Assembly: GCA_020631735.1 (NCBI GenBank)
Contig: CM036159.1
Span: forward strand, 99,521,670 to 99,585,669
Length of the DNA: 64,000 nucleotides
Reading direction: 5' to 3'
From: Saccharum officinarum
Lineage: Eukaryota; Streptophyta; Magnoliopsida; Poales; Poaceae
Shown here: one piece after another, positions 1 to 10,631 of the stretch
Layout of the letters: each line of letters begins with the position of its first letter
Position numbering within the stretch: position 1 is the first letter of the stretch
Program-made: the position numbers and the translations under genes
Notes under the pieces: generated by a model
Told to the model about the DNA's origin: nothing
Databases searched by the model: none
What the model saw: the letters and a program-made list of their open reading frames with translations, nothing else

Positions 1-325
1 CATAGGACCGGCGTCTAAATGGAGTGACTAGTGAGTTTGTATCTGCGCGTCTAGACCCTGATGGTGTGCAAAGCAGACACAAGGATGTATACTGGTTCAG
101 ACATGAACGGCCTACGTCCAGTGGGTTTCGCTGCGGTTCATGTTGCCTTGCACTGGGGTGCTCGTAGTAGGGGTTACAAGCTTTCGAGAGAGAGAGTAGG
201 TCCCAAGTCTTTTGAGTGGTGGTGGTGTGGTTTCTATTGCGGTGTGTTGTAGCTGTTGTTGCTGGATCCTCTCTTCTCTGCCTCCTTTAGATGCGCCCCT
301 GCCTCCCCTTTTATAGCTTCTAAGG
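1..325. other. Intergenic, no gene seen
   Basis: No convincing exon, repeat boundary or RNA gene is visible before the assembly gap. Short open frames here lack homology I recognise. Confidence 0.4.
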
Positions 326-425
326 NNNNNNNNNNNNNNNNNNNNNNNNNNNNNNNNNNNNNNNNNNNNNNNNNNNNNNNNNNNNNNNNNNNNNNNNNNN
401 NNNNNNNNNNNNNNNNNNNNNNNNN
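326..425. other. Assembly gap (100 N)
   Basis: Exactly 100 N characters, the conventional placeholder for a gap of unknown size. Nothing can be inferred across it. Confidence 0.99.
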
Positions 426-742
426 TCGGACAGAAAGAAGAGGAAAGGCTCTACATGGACGGACAAATAAAATAGCTAGAAAAGGATCTGGAATTAAATT
501 AGAATAGTAAATAGACTCTATTTGGATTAGGATTCATATTCAAATTACTCTACATCAAAGAGATCTATTTAGATTATGTATCTATAGACGCAAGCTATTC
601 TAACTCGTATGAGCACGTGTTATATATACATACGTCTGGACAAAAGGAACTCTCTGTTGTTCGGTAGTTAGAGGGAGACGAACAAAAAAAAGATGGACGA
701 AAAAAGAGCCTGAAATTTTACCTCTTTAGTATTATGTATAGA
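426..742 (-). mobile_element. Helitron-like 5' terminus, other end not found
   Basis: On the minus strand the sequence begins at 742 with TCTATACATAATACTAAAGA, preceded by A. This is nearly the same 5' end as the better defined Helitron-like element at 13254. Helitrons start with TC and insert between A and T, so 742 is a plausible 5' terminus with the body running to lower coordinates. The 3' hairpin and CTRR end were not found; they may lie in the gap or outside the window. The interval given is only the visible part after the gap. Confidence 0.45.
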
Positions 743-768
743 TATAAATAGATATAGATATAAGTATA

Positions 769-1014
769 CTCCCTGCGTATCGGATTTAGAAGTCGTTTTG
801 GACAAAGTTTTGGTCAAACATTAGGAATATAAATCATCTATAATTTTTAAGTTGTTGAGTTTGCAAATGTAAAAGTTATATGAATAGATTTGTCTTGAAA
901 AATATTTTTATAAAAGTATACATATATTATTTTTTATAAAAACAAGAGGTTAAAGTTGTGTTTTAGAGACCGTGACGCTGTCCTAAACGACTTCTAAATC
1001 CGATACGGATGGAG
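769..1014. mobile_element. Stowaway MITE
   Basis: A 246-bp element whose ends are imperfect inverted repeats of about 30 bp, starting CTCCCTGCGTATCGGATTTA and ending in its complement. It is flanked by TA on both sides (767-768 and 1015-1016). CTCCCT termini and a TA duplication are the hallmarks of Stowaway, the Tc1/mariner-derived MITEs. No coding capacity. Confidence 0.85.
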
Positions 1015-1096
1015 TAGAGATATAGATAGAGATGATGGGCCAGGCCGATTTTTCTTAATTAGGACCAGGTGTTTCCTTGTTTACCAAATACTATAA

Positions 1097-1581
1097 GACC
1101 GTCCGCACTCGGTACGGTAAGCGTGTCCGGTTGCCAGGTAGGCCAAAAAAACAGGTGCAGCGGAAAACGGTAAAGGATACTCTATCCGTCTGCTCACGCC
1201 AAATATGCCGGACGAGCTACCTGTAGCGGACGTCCGAACGAGCCCTGTGCGAGGACGCAAGCACCGGCAGAGACTGCACGGTAGAGAGAGAGGGGAGAGG
1301 ATAGACGCGGCCCCCCGCTACTACTAACAAAAAAAAAAGTTATAACTCACAAACTAAAAAGTCAAATTAAATTCTGATTGCATCATTAAATTCGTTTCAA
1401 TAAATTCTTCAAAACTAGATCTCACATGGATATATTTAGATAAAGTGACAAGTGGGTCCCACAGTGGATGGAGGATGATATAGAGGAGGGATGAGTGTGG
1501 GAAAACTATATATTTTGTGGTGACTAGGATGAAATATTCCTTTTAGAGGATGAATATAGAGGTTCGTGAGTACGGGCAGTC
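1097..1581 (-). mobile_element. Tourist-like MITE, 485 bp
   Basis: Terminal inverted repeats read GACCGTCCGCACTCGGTACG at the left and the related GACTGCCCGTACTCACGAAC on the complementary strand at the right. TAA is duplicated at 1094-1096 and 1582-1584. A TWA 3-bp duplication is typical of PIF/Harbinger-derived MITEs. The right half matches the family copies at 2020, 9961, 11954 and 12436 (A/T-rich core with 'ctctatattcatcctcta'), but the left half is a unique GC-rich segment, so the copies share ends and differ inside. Confidence 0.75.
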
Positions 1582-2019
1582 TAAGAAAAGTTGGAGGAGG
1601 ATGCACCAGTACCTGTTACTATCTGCTAATGCTAGGACTAGGAGGAGGAGGAAGCAGGCACGGGGGCACCACATGTGTGAAACGAGGAGCTTTTCGGGCG
1701 TCACAACTCACGAGTCACGGGCAGCGAGGGTTGTGACGTGTTGTGGGCTGACAGCAAGCGGTCCATGTTGCGCAGCTCGCAGGTGCAAGGAGCCAAAGGA
1801 GTCATCCGTGGTGGTCTGTGGTCTCGCTGCTGCGACTGATTTTGCCCGTGTCGGTACGCTGGCCCTGGCGTCACAGTTCATGGCGTGCTGCCGGGCACGC
1901 AATAACACCGGATGATACCCACTCCACTAGGCCACCACTAGCCAGAGCAAACAGGCAACGAGCGAGAGCAGTGCCATGACCAGCTGGCCCGCGCCATGCC
2001 CAGGCGAAATGGAAGATAA

Positions 2020-2396
2020 GGCTATCCGTACTCATACACCTCTATATTCATCCTTTATACAGTAAGATTCTCTCCTCTATATTCAATTCTTCCACACTCA
2101 TTCATCCTCTATATCATCCTCTATCCACTCTATCCACTGTAGGACCCACTTATCACTTTATCTAAATATATCCATGTGTGATCTAGTTTTGAAGGATTTA
2201 TTGAGACAAATTTAATGGTGCAATCGAAATTTAATTTGGATTTTTGATTTGTGAGTTATAACATTTTTTACTTTGTTTAGCTAGTGGGGTCTGTCACTGC
2301 CCACTATAGAGTAAGCACTGTACTAAAAGATAGAGTATTATTTTAGAGTATCCAGTGCAGTAATTTTTACTCTATATTCATACTTAAAAACTTTAA
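2020..2396 (+). mobile_element. Tourist-like MITE, right end lost
   Basis: Starts GGCTATCCGTACTCATACAC after TAA (2017-2019) and follows the family consensus through ACTCTATATTCATAC. The right terminal inverted repeat is missing, and the second copy of the tandem duplication begins directly after it at 2401. It belongs to the same family as 1097, 9961, 11954 and 12436. Confidence 0.7.
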
Positions 2397-2548
2397 TATA
2401 AAGCAGGCACGGGGGCAGCTTTTCGGGCGCCACAACTCACGAGTCACAGGCAGCGAGGGTTGTGACGTGTTGTGGGCTGACAGCAAGCGGTGTCGGTACG
2501 CTGGCCCTGGCGTCACAGTTCATGGCGTGCTGCCGGGCACGCAATAAC

Positions 2549-2791
2549 GGGCTTGTTTAGTTGGTGAAAAAGTTTGTGTTTGATTACTATAGTACTTTTC
2601 GTTTTATTTAGTAATTTATGTTTAATTATGGATTAATTAGGTTTAAAAGATTTGTCTCGTAATTTACAATCAAACTGTGTAATTAGTTTTTTCTTTCGCC
2701 TATATTTAGTACTCCATGCATATGCCGTAAGATTCGATGTAACAGGTACTGTAGCACTTTTTAGATTTGCTTTTTGGAACTAAACAGTCTC
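2549..2791 (+). mobile_element. GGCCTTGTTTAG-family MITE, 243 bp
   Basis: Ends GGGCTTGTTTAGTTGG and the complement of GAGACTGTTTAGTTCC. It is flanked by AAC at 2546-2548 and 2792-2794. The uninterrupted site in copy 1 of the surrounding duplication (near 1902-1912, GCAATAACACCGG) proves both the boundaries and the 3-bp duplication. The internal sequence (ATTTAGTACTCCATGCATA and flanks) is shared with copies at 9619, 10356, 20482, 20917 and 60383. Confidence 0.9.
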
Positions 2792-2910
2792 AACACCGGA
2801 TGATACCCACTCCACTAGGCCACCACTAGCCAGAGCAAACAGGCGACGAGCGAGAGCAGTGCCATGACGAGCTGGCCCGCGCCATGCCCGTGCCCATGCC
2901 CATGCGAGAC

Positions 2911-4576
2911 TGGACGAAAAATACTGTTGGCTAATTTTTTTAAGAGAAAAATACTGTTTCAGTTGAAAAATAAGCCGAATAAGACGGATTATAAGTAAGA
3001 GGGCCAATGCTAGCCATGACTCCGGCCGAGGTGTGGCCGAAGATTCAACACAACGCCGAAAGGACGACAGCGAGAACCCTCGATTACGTCTCTCACACAC
3101 TTGCCCAAGTTGCCGCTCCATTCTGCCATCACACTTGCCAAGTTGCCACCCGTCCCTGCACTATTCTCAGCCTAAGTTCTGCAGGGATACAAGCATGTCA
3201 GCGAAACATCGAACATGGGTTTTTTTATTGTGTAATCCGCCGTGCACTTCTAACATTACGAAAAGATTAATCTTAATGAGAAATTACATATATACCCTTC
3301 TCCTTCCCTACGGCTGCACGCCTTCTCCTCTTGCCATCTATACCTTACACATCTTATTTCTTGCATTGTAAATTTCTAATACCATAGAGTCTAAATGGTC
3401 TCGACACCTAGAACTAGGTAGATCAAGGTCTAAAATATTCTCTCTTTGCACACCTGATTATCAAACTCCACGTCAACATACACATAGCCTACAATTGGCC
3501 TAATTGGAATTGAACCGATATTCTCTCTTTGCACGCCTTATTGTCAAACTCCACATCAACATACACATAGTCTACAACTGGCCTAATTGGAATTTGTACC
3601 ATACCTTGCTTCTTCTTCCGTGCGCCTGAGCCTAACACATCCATCACCACCGTGCCTCCATTTTCTCGACATGGCTACACACTTCCTCTTTCTCCCTGGT
3701 GTGTGTTCGCACTGTAGTGCACCCCTTCCTCCTACCATGTGGCCGCATGCCTCCTACCCTCCACGCCCCTAGTCTGCCTTGCCTATAACACCTTGAAGCC
3801 TCTCATTCCCAATATGTGCATCGTTACTGCTCCAATGAGGGTTATCCCTAGTGGGATGGGCATATATCACCAATTTCTTAGGATCCTTATGTCCCAGATC
3901 GATCTCAGGGGAATATTTCTGGTAGGATGATTAGACCTATTCTTATCTCCTAACCAAACATAGCGACAAAGTGGTTATCCCACCTTATCCCTATCTCACC
4001 CTAAACCAAATACTATCTAAAAGCATCTCTAAATGTTTCCACCAATTTTTTTTTCCAAAACCATTCACTATCGAGACTGTCCCTATTTTTCTCTTGGTTT
4101 GGATGTACTCGGTTTTGACAAGATTATTCGTGCATGGTCCTCTTCTAGCACATCCTGACGACACGGCAAGGAAGAAGTGATTTGCTGGGTTCTTATTTGC
4201 AAGTTTTCACGTAATATATGCCATCAGTCCCATATGCTAAATGAAAATAACATATTCATAGCATGATATACAGATTTATTTTATTCTATATAGAATACAT
4301 ATAATAATATCGGATATATACCATGTACGGATCGGAGGAAAATTATTCGGGATACGAAATGAAAGACGCAGACGGTGAAAAACGAATCTATTCGCTGCTG
4401 TTTTGAAACAGACTACTGGTAGGGCGCGCGCTTTCACGCGCTCATGCAGAAACAACATCGGATGTTAAAAAAAACTATAGCGGTAAGCTAAAGCATGGCT
4501 AAGTATGTATTAAAAACGATCATAGCTAGGCAGGCAGATGTCTGAGTTTGGTTCCATGTGTTCCTGAGTCTGTAAC
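2911..4576. other. Intergenic, no gene seen
   Basis: A/T-rich DNA with only short frames. The one structured part is the 83-bp tandem duplication at 3435-3594. I see no exon pattern, RNA gene or complete transposon elsewhere in it. Confidence 0.4.
3435..3594 (+). repeat. 83-bp tandem duplication
   Basis: Two copies offset by 83 bp begin ATATTCTCTCTTTGCAC (3435 and 3518) and end CCTAATTGGAATT. They differ at only a few bases. No function is apparent. Confidence 0.85.
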
Positions 4577-4581
4577 TATAC

Positions 4582-5250
4582 TGTTGGGAGAATTAACTTC
4601 GTCCAAAAAACTCAAGCCCAGACTTTGGAATGTGAAAAATATAAAAGTATCCTAATGAAATTCACTTGCAGGGAAAAGTATAGCGAAGGATGTATTTTGA
4701 CTTCGTCGGCAAGAATTTAACTTCGCCTATCGATTTCGTCGTCAAGAATTCAACTTCGCCTATCGACTTCGTCGTCAAGAATTCAACTTCGCCTATTGAC
4801 TTCGTCGGCAAGAATTCAACTTCGCCTATCGACTTCGTCGTCAAGAATTCAACTTCGCCTATTAACTTCGTCGGCAAGAAATCAACTTCGCCTATTGACT
4901 TCGTCAGCAAGAAATCAACTTCGCTGGACAGAGAAGTAGACGAAGAGTAAGAAATAATCTGAAGAGAACAAGTTCATTGAAGAAAAGAAGATTGAACGTG
5001 AAAAAGAAGGCTGAATCAAGAAGAAATGACTACTTCGCCCTTACATAGATGAAGGGTTGTAAATATTTTAGTCAGAGATAAAATAGTCATTTTATGTAAA
5101 ATACGAAGACTAGAGCCCTATAAATACCCCCTCTGATATGTATGGTACGATCATAAAATGAATACAACTTTGCATACAACTTTATATTGTCTGAAATGTT
5201 TTTGATGATTGTGTAAATTGTGTTATCCGACCTGAATTTTTCACCCAACA
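4582..5250 (+). mobile_element. Solo LTR, 669 bp
   Basis: Begins TGTTGGGAG and ends CACCCAACA, the TG...CA pattern of an LTR with short terminal inverted repeats. It is flanked by an exact 5-bp duplication TATAC at 4577-4581 and 5251-5255. A TATA-like CCCTATAAATACC lies near 5117, so transcription would run on the plus strand with U3 to the left. U3 contains the 33-bp minisatellite at 4702-4932. No internal retrotransposon domain is present, so this is the product of LTR-LTR recombination. The family is not recognised. Confidence 0.88.
4702..4932 (+). repeat. 33-bp minisatellite, 7 units, inside the LTR
   Basis: Seven head-to-tail units of TTCGTCGTCAAGAATTCAAC + TTCGCCTATCGAC or close variants. 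The unit is 11 codons, so the array is open on both strands (FVVKNSTSPID on plus, a different repeat on minus). It sits upstream of the LTR's TATA-like box, where repeated U3 elements often act as promoter modules. I do not regard the open frames as a real protein. Confidence 0.9.
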
Positions 5251-5255
5251 TATAC

Positions 5256-6886
5256 CGACAAAGACCCATGCATCATTAATGGGTACATGCGAATGCTGGG
5301 TAGGATCAGTCTGCGATATATTACAGTGGTAGGAGGTGGTACACTATGTCACCTGATTCTTTGGGGTGCTCTGTTTAGGATCAACCGTAGGTGTCGGAGT
5401 TTATATACCAAGTGAGAGCATTAGTGCGTGCACATACTTGGAATTCTAAGAATGCAACAGCTGATGAGGTTAAACAGAGTGTGCCATCTGTGTGCTCAAC
5501 CGAAGGTGAAGGATCTCGCTCTGACCTTGCAGAATCTGTTTAGTTGCAGACAGTGAATGAGGTAACAGCTATAGGTACATGTATGGGAGCATAAATATTC
5601 AGCAGTAAATGAGTTTTAGACTAATTGACCAACTCTTTAGGAGACTGGATGCACAAGACATCATCTTCAGGTTGCGAACATGGTAGCCCGGTAGCTGAAG
5701 TGCCTGACTGTCCTGAGCTGGGCAGAGCGTTGGAGGTAGACATGCAGAGATAAATTTGAATGTTGCATTGGTACGAGAGATAGTATGAAGGAGCTGGAAT
5801 GTAGCATGGTACAGTATGACTATTTCAGTCTATGTTATCTGAAGTACAGTGAACCATGAGTACGAAGAACGATTTCAGCACATTTAGTTCGATATACATG
5901 TAGTATGTATCGCATTATTAAGTATTTAGATAAGCAGCTGGAATGTAGTATGGTACATTTTGACAGGCTCGAGGGATTGAGGTAGGCCAGTTGTCGGTTT
6001 TAGTGGGTCTAAAATTGTGTTGCGGTTTTAGTGGGTCTAAAATTGTGTTGCACTCCTGAACAATTAACTTTACAATTTCTGCATTAGGACAGGCATAAGA
6101 GTCTTAAACCAGTTTCTGAAGCATTTCAGTTTCAGCCTGTACACAACTACCTAAAAAAACAACTGTATTACACAGGACTACCTGCATATTGGCTGATGAG
6201 TACAATTGCAATGTCCTCTATAGCGGTGAATTCCTTAAATGCATCTTCAATTTGTTTATCTTTGATTTCTGTAGCATAATACATAATTTGGTAAGCACAC
6301 TCGATATTATTATCAACATGCTATTCGGACAAGCTGACAGTAACCTTTTTTATTGGCATATATTTATAGTTCACCTTATGTAACTATGACTGATAACACT
6401 GCACAGGTGCCCACACTGTAAACCGAGTTGCATAGATGACATAATATAACCCAACAGTTGTGCCGTACGTCATCAAGGTTTTATTTAGTAAAAAAGAAAG
6501 AAGGATAGGCTCGTCAAAACAATAGTTAAGAATGTATGGGCATGTGAGGTATACGTTATGTATAGTCACATGAAGGTTTTCTAAATTTTCACACCCTATA
6601 AAGCACCAATCTGGATATTCAGAAAACACTGCATAGATGGTAATGGCATTTAAAAGCAACATCATGTTATGTTACCTGTGAAGGCCTCATAGCTGCAGAG
6701 TGCAGATGCAGAAGGCGAAAGTCCGCACCTTAATTTGATTGTGTTGCTACCAAGCTCGCTGACCTATACCGAGGACAAGGCAATCTTCCCCAGTATCATC
6801 CACCCCTCTAAAATACCCTGCAAATCTTGCAAAAATATCTGTTAGCTTCACTTCATGTCTGAACTGAATTTGGAAAATAGTAAAAC
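5256..6886. other. Intergenic, weak exon-like stretches only
   Basis: Short plus-strand frames near 5410-5540 and 5643-5754 have coding-like composition, but no start, consistent splice chain or family could be assigned. Nothing else was identified. Confidence 0.3.
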
Positions 6887-7070
6887 CTGATATATTTTGC
6901 AGCTGTTCTGAATAAGTTAATTCTAGATGAGTATAGCAAATAAGGTCCTCGTGTAGAAGATTTTAATATGGCGCCACCACAGACCATCTGTCCAGACAAA
7001 GAAGAGGTCATGAAACCGCTATCAGTACTTAGATGCAACTGTGGTGGCCTATCTATTACTTTTGATCGAG
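6887..7070 (-). pseudogene. Exon-like segment, unrecognised
   Basis: On the minus strand a 184-nt open segment is bounded by a good acceptor (CTTCAG before 7070) and donor (CAG|GTTTTA after 6887). It encodes a coding-looking peptide containing VIDRPPQLHL, GFMTSSLSGQMVCGG and STRGPYLLYSSR. It begins in phase 1, the same phase as the second exon of the candidate gene at 7621-9072, so it could be an alternative downstream exon or part of a neighbouring decayed gene. No family is recognised. Confidence 0.3.
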
Positions 7071-7620
7071 CTGAAGTGAAAGAGCACAAAGCATTAAAAT
7101 AGCATCATTTACAGATCAAGAACAGATGAAGAATTGGTGCGTGAATTTAGTCTTGTTCTAAGGTCCCAATTTCACTATAAGAGATATTTTTGTAGTACTG
7201 ATTGCTTACCAACACGAATCTAGAAGGTTGGGAAAGTCGGTGCTATTCATATATGCAGTGCCTTTTTTCTTTCGTATAAAATAAGAAACTCATATGTCAT
7301 AAACAATGCATCCAGTGCAGTATCATATACAATGCATCCAGTGTAATATCTAAATGGGAAAAATTGTCAGTGATTTGTGCGGGGCTTATGAATCTTGAAC
7401 CAATTGACAGGCTTTAGTCGGTAGAAAAATTAAACCAAATGAATTGTGTCAATCAAGTTGCAGCGGTGAACCAAATGAGCTGTGTCAATCGAGTTGCAGC
7501 GGTAAACCAAATGAGTTGTGTCAAACATTTATCTGAGCTTGGCTGCTGTCGTTCCCTATGATACATAACTATCCTTGAGTAGCATGGGCAGATGATTTAT
7601 GTGATGGAAAATAGAATGAA

Positions 7621-9072
7621 TCATGCTAGTGAATCAGTCTCTTTTTTTAACAGGCGTTCAACCAAAAGAGCAATATCAATAGAAGATGGACCTCTTCTAA
7701 TATCATAATAATAATTCAGTTGGTTTTCCTGGTAGGCACTATCAGATGCAAATGCTGACATATTTTTGGGACAACTACCTGGAAATACAAAATAGTAATT
7801 AGATGTATTTTTGTGGAATATATATCCAATGCAATTGCAAAAGAGGTAAGCATACAAGAAACTTATATGGGACATATTTGTAATTAAGAAGGACAAGTTA
7901 CAGCACACATTTGCAAGGCAAATGGGCGAGATTTTAACGTTTGAGAATAAACACAAATCGTAGCACAGCAGGAGATGGATCTATGACACATGCATACATG
8001 TGAAAACTGAAGAGGAAATTAAGACAGCTAAGATACGCAAGAAAAATACATACAAGAACTAATACCAAAATTCATGTCCAGGCGTCCGTAAGCCTGGACG
8101 TCAAATAATTGTAGTAGAGCTATATAAGTACCTAAATTGTAAAACAAAATAGATGTAAAAGTACTATCTATTTTGGAAATGTAACCGCATATTTATTACC
8201 AACACTGACAATTGACAAAGCACTATGCCTTTGACCTCCCGCATAATTTGGTGCTGCTGCAAGTAGGTCTTCCTGCTCCTTTGTAGCCATTGTTTTGTCC
8301 AATGCAGGACCAAGATTTGTCCCCCTTGGGGTTCCCAGCTAGCTGTTACAAAATTCATCAGTCACTCTGTCAACAGTTTCACATCCACTTTTAATCATGC
8401 TTGTTCCAACCTGAATGGAAAGATGTCAGGTCTATTCTAATTAATAGATACCCTCGTAGTCAACCAATCAGGCTAGCAACACATGCTTTCATTGTTGATA
8501 CTAAATTGTACACTGTAAAATTTGTTTGCCTACAAACTGTTTACTGATTTCTTTTCCAAGCTGTCCAAATTAAACAGAAACTTAATACTTGGAGCCCTGT
8601 GAACCGTGGTGAGCATTTTATCAAACACCTAGCAAGCAACTATTGTCCCATTCTTGCATGGAAAGAACCAGCCCATTGAAAGCACGAAAGGACATACGGT
8701 AGTGTTTCATTGAATTATCAAGAACATAACTGCTCATACCTATACTACACATGAACTCTGAATATTTGTGGGAAAAAATGAGGTTGAATTGGTTAGTACC
8801 CGGAGAGATAAGGGCATAGAGGGAGTCGCTGAGCATGTACGACGCAACTTCCGCGCTGAGCTGCTTCAACCAAAAATTAGTGGGAGTAAGTTCAGGGTCT
8901 GGGTGATTGGTTTCACGCAGTAGGAAGGGAAGCAAAGGGGCAGGCATACCTGGGTACTCATTGTCGGCAAAGGGCGTGACAAAGAACACGACCGCGTTCG
9001 GCGGGCCGTACAACCAAACCCTAGGGTTTCGACGCCCAGAGGAGAGTGCACGGGACCCACCCGAAGAGGCAT
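7621..9072 (-). CDS. Unrecognised three-exon gene, about 113 aa
   Basis: Three minus-strand exons join in frame with GT-AG signals: 9072-8950 (donor CAG|GTATGC), 8860-8800 (acceptor GAAGCAG, donor CCGG|GTACTA) and 7778-7621 (acceptor TTTCCAG, stop TGA). The joined protein is about 113 aa from the ATG at 9072, or 76 aa from a second ATG at 8961 whose context has A at -3. Visible stretches are TQLSAEVASYMLSDSLYALI and, in the last exon, YYYDIRRGPSSIDIALLVER. No membrane segment or known domain is evident. Upstream on the minus strand lies a GC-rich tract with (CTC)n at 9201-9245, plausible as a 5' leader. Exon choice is my inference; the 1-kb second intron contains another exon-like frame (8162-8411). 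Confidence 0.4.
8162..8411 (-). other. Exon-like open segment inside intron 2
   Basis: Follows a strong acceptor (CCATTCAG before 8411). It reads VGTSMIKSGCETVDRVTDEF, a TAG at the end of that block, then a further ~57 open codons containing LGPALDKTMATKEQEDLLAA. It could be an alternative exon of the surrounding gene, or part of an older broken gene. Phase does not fit the neighbouring exons without frameshift. Confidence 0.25.
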
Positions 9073-9618
9073 TGAGGAGCCTGCACGGAGGATGGGAGAG
9101 AAGAAGGGAGCGCGGGGCTCCACCCGCGCAGCCGGCACGCCGTCTGCAGGTGGCACCGGCGCCTCGTGCTCGCCACCGTCTCGGGAGGGAAGGCGGGAAG
9201 AGGAGGAGGAGGAGGAGGAGGAGGAGGAGAAGGCGGACGAGGAGGAGGGAGGCCGCGGTGTGGCGCGGCGCTGGCGCCCGGCGCCATCGTCGTCGCCCCT
9301 GTGGGCGCCGGAGAATGAGGAAGAAAGAAGAACGACGGGAGGAGGCGATATTTTTTTTAACCGATGGATGGAGAGGGAAGCTGTGTATATATATTGGTTT
9401 GTTCGGATTATGATGAGAAGCAAGAGGAAACCGATTCTTGCAGAGAGAGAGCAGGCAGAAGCTGGACGGTAAAAGCATAAGCTGATCCGGTAGAATCTCG
9501 CGGGAGCAACCGAGGCCGTCGGATTCGAAGATTGAACGGTCGAAAAAATTTCGGCCAGGGCTCCATGCGGAGGAGCAGGCCAGCCTTGTTGGTTTAAAAA
9601 TGTAGATCTCTAAACATA

Positions 9619-9862
9619 GAGCCTGTTTAGTTTGAAAAAAGCAAACCCAAAAAGTACAACAGTACCTGTCACATCGAATCTTACGGCATATGCATGAAGT
9701 ACTAAATATAGGTGAAAGAAAAAACTAATTACACAGTTTGGTTGTAAATTACGAGACAAATCTTTTGAGCCTAATTAGTCCATGATTGGACACAAATTGT
9801 CAAATAAAACGAAAAGTACTACAGTAGCCGAACCCAAACTTTTTCACCAACTAAACAAGCCC
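9619..9862 (-). mobile_element. GGCCTTGTTTAG-family MITE, 244 bp
   Basis: Starts GAGCCTGTTTAGTTTG and ends CACCAACTAAACAAGCCC, flanked by ATA at 9616-9618 and 9863-9865. The interior carries the family landmark ATTTAGTACTTCATGCATAT on the minus strand. Non-coding. Confidence 0.88.
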
Positions 9863-9960
9863 ATAGCTCACACAGATGCGAAGAGTTGACAGTTGAATAC
9901 CTCTTACATCAGGAACTGATGCGAGAACATGTCTACAGACTGCAGTTACTATTAGATTTA

Positions 9961-10631
9961 GGCTATCCGCACTCATAGACCTCTATATTCATCCTCTATA
10001 CGTCCTAGTCAGCAAGATTCTCTTCTCTATACTCAATTCTTCCGCACCCATCCATCCTCTATATCATCCTCTATCCACTCTATCCACTGTGGGACCCACT
10101 TGTCACTTTATCTAAATATATCCATGTGTGATCTAGTTTTGAAGGATTTATTGAGACGAATTTAATAGTGCAATCGAAATTTAATTTAGACCTTTGGTTT
10201 GTGAGTTATATCATTTTTCCTTTGTTCAGCTAGTGAGGCCCGCCACTGCACACTATAGAGTAAGTATTGTACTACTCTAAATATAGAGTGAGAGAAATAA
10301 TAGAGTATCGTTTTAGAGTACCTAGTGTAGCAGTTTTACTCTATATTCATACTATGGCTGTGTTTAGTTCCACCAAAAACGTACTATTCTAAAAAAAAAG
10401 ATTCCTCGTCACATAAACTTGTGATATATATATGAAGTACTAAATGTAGATGAAATCAAAAACTAATTGTACAGTTTGGTTGTACTTTACGAGACGAACG
10501 TTTTGAACCTAATTAGTTAACGGTTGGACACTATTTACCAAATAAAGCCAAAACGTGCTACAGCACTTTTTCACCCTTTTCAGGGAACTAAACACACCCT
10601 ATAAAGCTTGAGAGTATCACTGCGGCTAGTC
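9961..10631 (+). mobile_element. Tourist-like MITE with nested MITE
   Basis: Left end GGCTATCCGCACTCATAGAC after TTA, right end the complement of GACTAGCCGCAGTGATACTC. The element is interrupted by the 244-bp MITE at 10356-10599; without it the length is about 424 bp. The right flank reads TAG rather than TTA, so the target duplication has decayed or the boundary is a base off. Confidence 0.7.
10356..10599 (-). mobile_element. GGCCTTGTTTAG-family MITE nested in another MITE
   Basis: Ends GGCTGTGTTTAGTTCC and GGGAACTAAACACACCC, flanked by TAT at 10353-10355 and 10600-10602. It has the same length and interior as the copies at 2549 and 9619. It lies inside the Tourist-like element 9961-10631, so it inserted later. 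Confidence 0.88.

Larger units (their letters stand above)
1652..2910 (+). repeat. Tandem segmental duplication, two copies
   Basis: Copy 1 (about 1652-2010) and copy 2 (about 2401-2910) share near-identical blocks, starting AAGCAGGCACGGGGGCA and ending near GCGCCATGCCC. Copy 2 lacks two internal blocks of copy 1 (around 1668-1690 and 1770-1850) and carries a 243-bp MITE that copy 1 lacks. The copies are separated by a MITE (2020-2396). No protein product is apparent in either copy. Confidence 0.8.

Noticed and set aside
4690..4950. 86-codon repeat protein FVVKNSTSPID
   Set aside because: It lies wholly in the U3 of a solo LTR and reflects a 33-bp minisatellite, not a gene.
8621..8760. Possible Harbinger transposase piece (HYRMSFRAFNGLV)
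   Set aside because: The resemblance to the FRMS...F motif is only a few residues, with nothing else of the transposase around it.
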